Below the pieces are notes generated by a model. That model searched no databases. It had not been told where the DNA came from and saw only the letters and a program-made list of their open reading frames with translations. From Radicibacter daui (GTDB lineage Bacteria > Pseudomonadota > Alphaproteobacteria > Radicibacterales > Radicibacteraceae), in assembly GCA_030657355.1 (NCBI GenBank), contig CP131056.1, positions 1,880,501 to 1,944,500 of the forward strand: a stretch of DNA of 64,000 nucleotides, given 5' to 3'. A program made the translations under genes and the position numbers. This document shows positions 59,003-64,000 of this stretch, in pieces (the first letter of the stretch is position 1; every line of letters starts with the position of its first letter).

Positions 59003-59818
59003 TCAGGAAGAGAACTGCTCCTTGAGGATACGCTCATCCAGATTGTGATGCGGGTCGAACAGCACGGTGGGCGCCCAGTTGCTGTCCTGCCGAACCACCA
59101 CTTCGACCACATCGCGCACTTCGGTAAAATCCGCCACCGCGGCAACCGGGCGCTTGGCCGCCTCCAGCACGGAAATCGTCACCGTCACATCCTGCGGCAG
59201 CAGGGCGCCGCGCCAGCGGCGCGGGCGGAAGGCGCTGATGGGGGTGAGGGCGAGGATACCGGCCTCCAGCGGGATGATGGGGCCGTGGGCGGAAAGATTA
59301 TAGGCGGTGCTGCCGGCGGGGGTTGAGACCAGCGCGCCGTCACAGATGAGTTCGCCGAGGCGTTCCACTCCATCCACCGCGATGCGCAGCTTGGCGGCCT
59401 GGCGCGTCTGGCGCAGCAGCGAGACTTCGTTGATGGCAACCGCTTCCTCGACCGTGCCGTCGGTGCGGCGGGCCTGCATGTGCAGCGGCTTTAGTGCCAC
59501 CGGCACGGCGGCGGCGATGCGCTGCGGCAGGTTCTGCTCGCGATAGTCATTGAGCAGGAAGCCGACCGAGCCGCGATTCATGCCGAAGACGGGTTTGCCG
59601 AGCGCCCTGGTTTCATGCAGCGTCTCCAGAAGGAAACCGTCGCCGCCAAGGGCGACGATGATGTCCGCCTCTTCCAGCGTGTGCTGCTCATAGCGGTTGC
59701 ACAGGGAAGTGTAGGCGCCGCTCGCCTTGTCCGCCTTCGAGTGCACGAAATGCAGCTTCGGCACCGGCAGCTGGCTTGCCCCCTCCTGGCCCCGCGCCGG
59801 GCGGTTGGCCTTGTTCAC
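59003..59818 (-). CDS. nadK: NAD kinase
   Basis: Phosphorylates NAD to NADP in the cytosol. The family motifs are [16 protein letters not shown] (GGDG), the NEVSLLRQ segment, and [23 protein letters not shown]. The start is uncertain: a GTG at 59818 gives 271 aa, and a GTG at 59764 gives 253 aa beginning VPKLHFV, closer to the usual alphaproteobacterial length. It converges on the GGCT-like gene. Confidence 0.94.
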   Translation of the reverse strand: MNKANRPARGQEGASQLPVPKLHFVHSKADKASGAYTSLCNRYEQHTLEEADIIVALGGDGFLLETLHETRALGKPVFGMNRGSVGFLLNDYREQNLPQRIAAAVPVALKPLHMQARRTDGTVEEAVAINEVSLLRQTRQAAKLRIAVDGVERLGELICDGALVSTPAGSTAYNLSAHGPIIPLEAGILALTPISAFRPRRWRGALLPQDVTVTISVLEAAKRPVAAVADFTEVRDVVEVVVRQDSNWAPTVLFDPHHNLDERILKEQFSS

Positions 59819-59894
59819 GCTGTGAATTCCCGGATCATGCTTTGCCCCCGGCGCGCATCAAGGCGCGCCTTCATTGTTATATGGTTTGTTTGTC

Positions 59895-60953
59895 TCAGCC
59901 GCCGGTAACGCTCATGTGGCGGCCAACGGCGGGAGCCGTGCGATTGCGTTCGATGACGAAGTCATGGCCCTTGGGTTTGCCGGCAATGGCGCGGTCGATG
60001 GCGGCCATCAGCGGCGCCTCGTCATCCGGATGGGCCCGGAGCGGCCCGCGCAGGTCGGCGCTGTCTTCCTGGCCGAGGCACATATAGAGCGTGCCGGTGC
60101 AGGTCAGCCGCACCCGGTTGCAGCTTTCGCAGAAATTATGGGTGAGCGGGGTGATGAAGCCGAGGCGCTGGCCGGTCTCCGCCACATCAAAATAGCGCGC
60201 CGGGCCGCCGGTGCGGTGCGTGCTTTCCGTGAGCGTCCAGCGCCGGCCGAGCCGGGCACGCACCATCGAGAGCGGCAGATACTGGTCGGCGCGGGCAGCA
60301 CCTTCCATCTCGCCCAGCGGCATCACCTCGATGAAGGTGAGGTCATGCCCTTCCTCGCCGCACCATTCGACCAGCCGGTCGAACTCATCCTCATTCACCC
60401 CGCGCAGGGCGACGGTGTTGATCTTGATCTTGAGGCCGGCGGCCTTGGCGGCGGCGATGCCCTCCATCACCTGCGTGAGGCGGCCCCAGCGGGTGATTTC
60501 GGCAAAACGGTCGGCATTCAGTGTATCGAGCGAAACATTGATACGGCGCACGCCTGCTTCGGCCAGTCCTTCGGCATGGCGGGCAAGCTGGCTGGCATTG
60601 GTGGTGAGCGTCAGCTCTTCCAGCGAGCCGTCCTTCAGATGCTGCCCCAGCTCGTTGAACAGCCACATGACATTGCGGCGCACCAGCGGCTCGCCGCCGG
60701 TAATGCGCAGCTTGCGCACGCCGCGCGCGATGAAGGCGCGGGAGAGGCGTGCCATCTCCTCCAGCGTCAGAAGCTCGGCCTTGGGCAGGAAATTCATCTG
60801 CTCGGCCATGCAATAGACGCAGCGGAAATCGCAGCGATCCGTCACCGAAATGCGCAGATAGCTGATCGTCCGGCCGAACGGGTCGACCAGGGAGCTGTTC
60901 TGGCTCGCGGCGGCGAGCGGCGCGGGCGCCTGGGGGGCGAGGGTGAAGGACAT
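59895..60953 (-). CDS. moaA: GTP 3',8-cyclase (molybdenum cofactor biosynthesis)
   Basis: Radical SAM enzyme of 352 aa that starts molybdopterin synthesis. The N-terminal cluster is bound by C41, C45 and C48 ([11 protein letters not shown]). The C-terminal cluster ligands are in [20 protein letters not shown], and the protein ends in the conserved [12 protein letters not shown] and [12 protein letters not shown] are also typical. The ATG at 60953 lacks a clear ribosome site. The 128-base leader upstream has a strong hairpin at 61012-61033. Confidence 0.96.
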   Translation of the reverse strand: MSFTLAPQAPAPLAAASQNSSLVDPFGRTISYLRISVTDRCDFRCVYCMAEQMNFLPKAELLTLEEMARLSRAFIARGVRKLRITGGEPLVRRNVMWLFNELGQHLKDGSLEELTLTTNASQLARHAEGLAEAGVRRINVSLDTLNADRFAEITRWGRLTQVMEGIAAAKAAGLKIKINTVALRGVNEDEFDRLVEWCGEEGHDLTFIEVMPLGEMEGAARADQYLPLSMVRARLGRRWTLTESTHRTGGPARYFDVAETGQRLGFITPLTHNFCESCNRVRLTCTGTLYMCLGQEDSADLRGPLRAHPDDEAPLMAAIDRAIAGKPKGHDFVIERNRTAPAVGRHMSVTGG

Positions 60954-61011
60954 GAAAGTCTTGCGAAACCTGTGGGGTCAGCCTGCTGCCAATGGGAACC
61001 GGCCGGGCGAA

Positions 61012-61033
61012 CCTTCCGCTTCCATGCGGAAGG
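61012..61033. other. Strong hairpin in the moaA leader region
   Basis: CCTTCCGC-TTCCAT-GCGGAAGG, a perfect 8-bp stem with a 6-base loop, about 60 bases upstream of moaA and 49 bases downstream of the DUF3553 stop on the same strand. It lacks a T-run. It may be part of a structured leader; the Moco riboswitch could not be matched by eye. Confidence 0.4.
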
Positions 61034-61081
61034 CGGCGTGCGCGGGGCCGATCAGAACAATGTAGGGAGCCGGGGCGCCCG

Positions 61082-61252
61082 TCACCAGTCCTCTTCCTCC
61101 ACGATTTCGAGCGTCACCACATCCGCATTGATGACCTGCTTGCCCGCATCGGGAAAATTGACCGTGACACGGTTGCCGATCACGGACTGAACCTGGCCTT
61201 CGCCCCAGTCGGGCTGATCCGGATTCCTTACGAGCGTTCCGGGCGCAAGCAT
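61082..61252 (-). CDS. DUF3553 family small protein
   Basis: Protein of 56 aa with the DUF3553 pattern PGTLVRNPDQPDWGEGQVQSV followed by VTVNFPDAGKQVI and VTLE. It resembles a small Tudor/CarD-like beta-barrel; the function is unknown. The ATG at 61252 is favoured over an in-frame start at 61297, which would run into the chpT start region. It is divergent from chpT across only 46 bases and upstream of moaA on its strand. Confidence 0.85.
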   Translation of the reverse strand: MLAPGTLVRNPDQPDWGEGQVQSVIGNRVTVNFPDAGKQVINADVVTLEIVEEEDW

Positions 61253-61298
61253 GTTAAACACTTGGTTATTCCTGCTTGTATGTTCCTGCCGGGGCAAG

Positions 61299-62003
61299 AT
61301 GTCAGAGCATTTTTCGGCGCCCGAGGGCGCACTAGAGCCGGCAACCTTCCAGGTGCCCCTGACGGCTGCAACAGAACAGGCGGACCTGCGCCTTGCCGAG
61401 CTCTTGTGCTCGCGACTATGTCACGATCTGGTTTCTCCCGTCAGTGCCCTCAATAACGGTGTCGAGTTTCTGGCCGGCGGCGCGCGGGATGACGAGACCA
61501 TCGACCTTATTGCCTTCAGCGCCGAACAGGTAAGCCGGCGGTTGCAGGTGCTGCGCCTTGCCTTTGGTGCTGCACTCAACCAGGCGCCCGACCCGTTCGG
61601 CGATGCACGGCAGGCAGCGCTCAAATATTTCGACGGGGCCAAGGCGCAGATCGACTGGCCGGTCGGGGCGGTGACCGATGATCCGCCCGCCGCCGCGGCG
61701 CTGGCCCGCTCGCTGCTTAATGCCCTCATGCTGCTGGGGGAGGCGCTGACGCGGGGCGGTACGCTCACCGTGCGCCGGCTTGATCTTCCGGGTAGTGTCT
61801 TTGAACTGGCGGCACGCGGACCGCGCATAACTTTCGAGCTGGAGCTTGAGGCGATGCTGGACGGAAGGGTAGGTATCGGCGATGCCACGGCCCGCACCGT
61901 GCAGGCGCTTCTGGTGCGCCATCTCGCCGTGCTGGCAGGCTATTCCCTGAGCATTGAAAGGGCCCAGGAAGGCCTGACATTGATTCTCGAACGCGGGGCA
62001 TAA
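61299..62003 (+). CDS. chpT: Histidine phosphotransferase ChpT
   Basis: Alphaproteobacterial phosphotransferase of 234 aa that relays phosphate from CckA to CtrA and CpdR in cell-cycle control. The diagnostic helix is LAELLCSRLCHDLVSPVSALNNGVEFL with phospho-acceptor H42. The C-terminal half is a degenerate HATPase-like domain. The ATG at 61299 gives this N-terminus; a frame from 61251 adds a hydrophobic stretch unlike the family. It lies just upstream of cheA on the same strand. Confidence 0.92.
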   Translation: MSEHFSAPEGALEPATFQVPLTAATEQADLRLAELLCSRLCHDLVSPVSALNNGVEFLAGGARDDETIDLIAFSAEQVSRRLQVLRLAFGAALNQAPDPFGDARQAALKYFDGAKAQIDWPVGAVTDDPPAAAALARSLLNALMLLGEALTRGGTLTVRRLDLPGSVFELAARGPRITFELELEAMLDGRVGIGDATARTVQALLVRHLAVLAGYSLSIERAQEGLTLILERGA

Positions 62004-62186
62004 TGGCCGCCTGGACAGACTCCCTATGACCATGCGGGTATGTTAAACCGGGTAACTGGAATGTTTTGGCTACACTTTTGAGCAGTTTTCATTTCTCGGT
62101 AAGCAGGACAGACTACTGAATAACGAGACACATTCGGCCGGCAACGTTGTCGGCGACCCTTGTCAGTGAGGCGGTAAGACCAAGCC

Positions 62187-64000
62187 ATGGACGACTTGCT
62201 CAGTGAATTCCTGACCGAAACCACCGAAAACATTTCGGTCCTGGACGTCGAACTTGTGCGTCTTGAGCAAAATCCGAACGACCCGGAACTGCTCGGAAAC
62301 ATTTTCCGTCTCGTCCATACCATCAAGGGAACCTGCGGGTTTCTGGGGCTTCCGCGGCTTGAGGCCGTGGCGCATGCCGGCGAGAACGTGCTCGGCAAGT
62401 TCCGTGACGGCGAGCTGGAAGTTACGCCCGAGGCGGTGACGATCATTCTTGAGGCGCTCGACGTCATCAAGGCGCTGCTGGGCACGCTGGAAGCGACCGA
62501 GCAGGAGCCGGAAGGCGACGACTCAGACCTCATCCGCCGGTTGAACCTGATGGCGGAAGGCAAATCGCCGGCTGCCGAAGCGGCAAAAAAGAAGCAGGCC
62601 GAGATCGACGCCGAAGGCGCCGGCGCCAAGGACAGCGATGAGCTGCAGGCCCTCTTCGATGCCACGCCCACCGATCCGGAATTCGTAACCAAGCACCGCG
62701 CCGCCGAGCCGGAACCCGAGCCCGAGCCTGCCCCGGTGGCGACTCCGGCGCCGGTGGCGAAGAAGGAAGAGACTGCTCCCGCCGTGCGCCCGGCGCCGGC
62801 TGCTTCTGCCGCCTCTGCCGCCCCGGCGGGCGAGCCCAAGGAAAGCTCGGTTGCCCAGCAGTCCATCCGCGTCAATGTGGATGTGCTGGAAAACCTGATG
62901 ACGATGGTCTCCGAGCTGGTGCTGACCCGCAACCAGCTGATGCAGATCCTGCGCAGCCAGAAGGAAAGCGAATTCGCCGCCCCGCTGCAGCGCCTCAACC
63001 ACGTGACTTCCGAACTCCAGGAAGGCGTGATGAAGACGCGCATGCAGCCCATCGGCAATGCCTGGGCCAAGCTGCCGCGTCTGGTGCGCGATCTCTCGAT
63101 CGAATGCCACAAGAAGATCGATCTGCAGATGCTGGGCGCCGACACCGAGCTTGACCGCCAGGTGCTGGACCTCATCAAGGACCCGCTCACCCACATGGTG
63201 CGCAACTCCGCCGACCACGGGCTGGAGACGCCGGACCTGCGCGTTGCCGCCGGCAAGCCGGAGACGGGCCGCATCACCCTCAACGCCTATCATGAAGGCG
63301 GCCACATCATCATCGACATCTCCGATGATGGCCGTGGTCTGGACAAGGAACGCATTGCCGCCAAGGCAGTGCAGAACGGTCTGGCGTCCGAAATGGAAAT
63401 CGCCAGCATGTCCGACCAGCAGATCTACCAGTTCATCTTCAAGGCGGGCTTCTCCACGGCGGCTGCCGTCACCAGCGTTTCCGGCCGCGGCGTCGGCATG
63501 GACGTGGTGCGCACCAACATCGAGAAGATCGGCGGCACCATCGAGCTGAAGAGCAAGCCCGGCAAGGGCTCGACCTTCATCATCAAAATTCCGCTCACCC
63601 TCGCCATCGTCTCCGCGCTGGTGGTGGAATGCGTCTCCGAGCGCTTCGCCATCCCGCAGATCAGCGTTGTCGAACTCGTGCGTGCCGCTGCCAACAGCGA
63701 GCACAAGATCGAGAACATCAACAACACCTCGGTCCTGCGCCTGCGCAACCGCCTGCTGCCGCTCGTCTCGCTCCCGCATCTGCTCGGCCTCGAGCGCGAT
63801 GAGGCTGCGCCGGAAGAAACCTTCATCGTGGTGACCCAGGTCGGCACCTACAATTTCGGCATCATGGTCGACCGCGTGTTCGACACCGAAGAAATCGTGG
63901 TGAAGCCGGTGGCGCCGATCCTGCGCCATATCGAGATGTTCTCGGGCAACACCATCCTGGGCGATGGCACCGTCATCATGATCCTCGACCCGAACGGCAT
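62187..64000 (+). CDS. cheA: Chemotaxis histidine kinase CheA (3' end cut by window edge)
   Basis: Core kinase of the chemotaxis array, 604 residues visible. P1 is an HPt domain with phospho-acceptor H44 in RLVHTIKGTCGFLG. A long Ala/Glu/Pro-rich linker (about 135-230) follows with no clear P2 domain. P3 dimerisation starts at about 230 (SIRVNVDVLENLMTMVSELVLTRNQLM) with MKTRMQPI. P4 has the N box HMVRNSADHGLE and DDGRGLD, and the G2 box SGRGVGMDVV. P5, a CheW-like domain, begins near 470 (PLTLAIVSALVV) and runs past the edge. Start chosen at the ATG giving MDDLLSEFLTET. Confidence 0.95.
   Translation, partial: MDDLLSEFLTETTENISVLDVELVRLEQNPNDPELLGNIFRLVHTIKGTCGFLGLPRLEAVAHAGENVLGKFRDGELEVTPEAVTIILEALDVIKALLGTLEATEQEPEGDDSDLIRRLNLMAEGKSPAAEAAKKKQAEIDAEGAGAKDSDELQALFDATPTDPEFVTKHRAAEPEPEPEPAPVATPAPVAKKEETAPAVRPAPAASAASAAPAGEPKESSVAQQSIRVNVDVLENLMTMVSELVLTRNQLMQILRSQKESEFAAPLQRLNHVTSELQEGVMKTRMQPIGNAWAKLPRLVRDLSIECHKKIDLQMLGADTELDRQVLDLIKDPLTHMVRNSADHGLETPDLRVAAGKPETGRITLNAYHEGGHIIIDISDDGRGLDKERIAAKAVQNGLASEMEIASMSDQQIYQFIFKAGFSTAAAVTSVSGRGVGMDVVRTNIEKIGGTIELKSKPGKGSTFIIKIPLTLAIVSALVVECVSERFAIPQISVVELVRAAANSEHKIENINNTSVLRLRNRLLPLVSLPHLLGLERDEAAPEETFIVVTQVGTYNFGIMVDRVFDTEEIVVKPVAPILRHIEMFSGNTILGDGTVIMILDPNG

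Noticed and set aside
60954..61081. Cobalamin riboswitch, SRP RNA or Moco riboswitch in the moaA leader
   Set aside because: Short resemblances (GGGAACC, paired CCTTCCGC/GCGGAAGG) were noticed, but the diagnostic conserved cores of these RNAs could not be found.
62004..62186. Sigma-54 promoter upstream of cheA
   Set aside because: A GG and GC pair occur in TTGGCTACACTTTTGAGCA but the spacing between the elements is wrong for the -24/-12 consensus.
62024..63929. Two long antisense open frames opposite cheA
   Set aside because: CheA domains P1, P3, P4 and P5 are clear on the + strand, although that gene runs off the window edge; the antisense frames are Ser-rich or His-rich shadows.
1..64000. 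tRNA, rRNA, CRISPR array, insertion sequence or prophage genes
   Set aside because: Reading of the intergenic regions and proteins gave no cloverleaf, repeat-spacer array, transposase, integrase or phage structural gene.

Overview
This is a GC-rich chromosomal segment, most likely from an alphaproteobacterium. The support is a ChpT-type phosphotransferase beside cheA, a DUF3553 gene, a RegB/RegA redox pair with a GGxxNPF quinone motif, a PAS_5 protein, and a quinol oxidase operon that carries its own SURF1. Rhodospirillales-like is my best guess, not a demonstrated placement. I found no tRNA, rRNA, CRISPR array, insertion sequence or prophage gene. Coding density is high, and most long antisense ORFs are GC-skew shadows.

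Layout. 1-5059: quinol oxidase operon cyoABCD (cyoA cut by the left edge) plus SURF1. 5056-13531: a very large CHASE/5xPAS hybrid kinase with a receiver-GGEEF diguanylate cyclase, divergent from regB-regA. 13544-16085: a LysR/VOC pair divergent from an aldo/keto reductase, with a palindromic operator between them. 16267-30022: a complete-looking iron island. It holds a Fur box, an ECF sigma factor, a FecR anti-sigma, a TonB receptor with an STN signalling domain, then eight translationally coupled genes for siderophore synthesis, export and uptake. 30163-34595: a LysE exporter and LysR regulator, then an arsenic locus (acr3, an arsC-arsN2 fusion, arsR and a divergent Cys-tailed DUF6428 gene). 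34737-43515: housekeeping and metabolic genes (rpmF, nitroreductase, tam, pgi, yqaA), an FNR-box-preceded universal stress protein, and a sensor kinase/PAS pair. 43733-49309: a divergent PEP-carboxylase-like protein, an MBL hydrolase and an M14-type deacylase. 49414-54750: a surface polysaccharide locus with a fused Wzy-Wzz-like protein, a GT2 enzyme and an SLBB-rich export protein. 54799-64000: an MBL hydrolase, AguB-like amidase, MarR, PhoU, GGCT, NAD kinase, MoaA, DUF3553, ChpT and CheA (cut by the right edge).

The most interesting system is the iron island. It has the staphyloferrin-B-type route to L-2,3-diaminopropionate (SbnA-like synthase plus a short SbnI-like serine kinase) and an SbnH-like decarboxylase. 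The step done by SbnB in Staphylococcus appears to be taken over by an octopine/opine-dehydrogenase-family enzyme that keeps the catalytic Asn-x3-His. Only one NIS synthetase is present, where staphyloferrin B needs three. The predicted product is therefore a smaller carboxylate siderophore, plausibly a rhizoferrin-like dicitrate with an ethylenediamine (or diaminopropionate) linker. The regulatory circuit is readable in the DNA: a Fur box precedes the sigma factor, and two near-identical GTGAGG-N16-CGTT elements precede fecR and the receptor.

Other points of note are a PEP-carboxylase homologue with both family signatures broken, the Wzy-Wzz fusion, the ArsC-ArsN2 fusion, and several clean operator palindromes.
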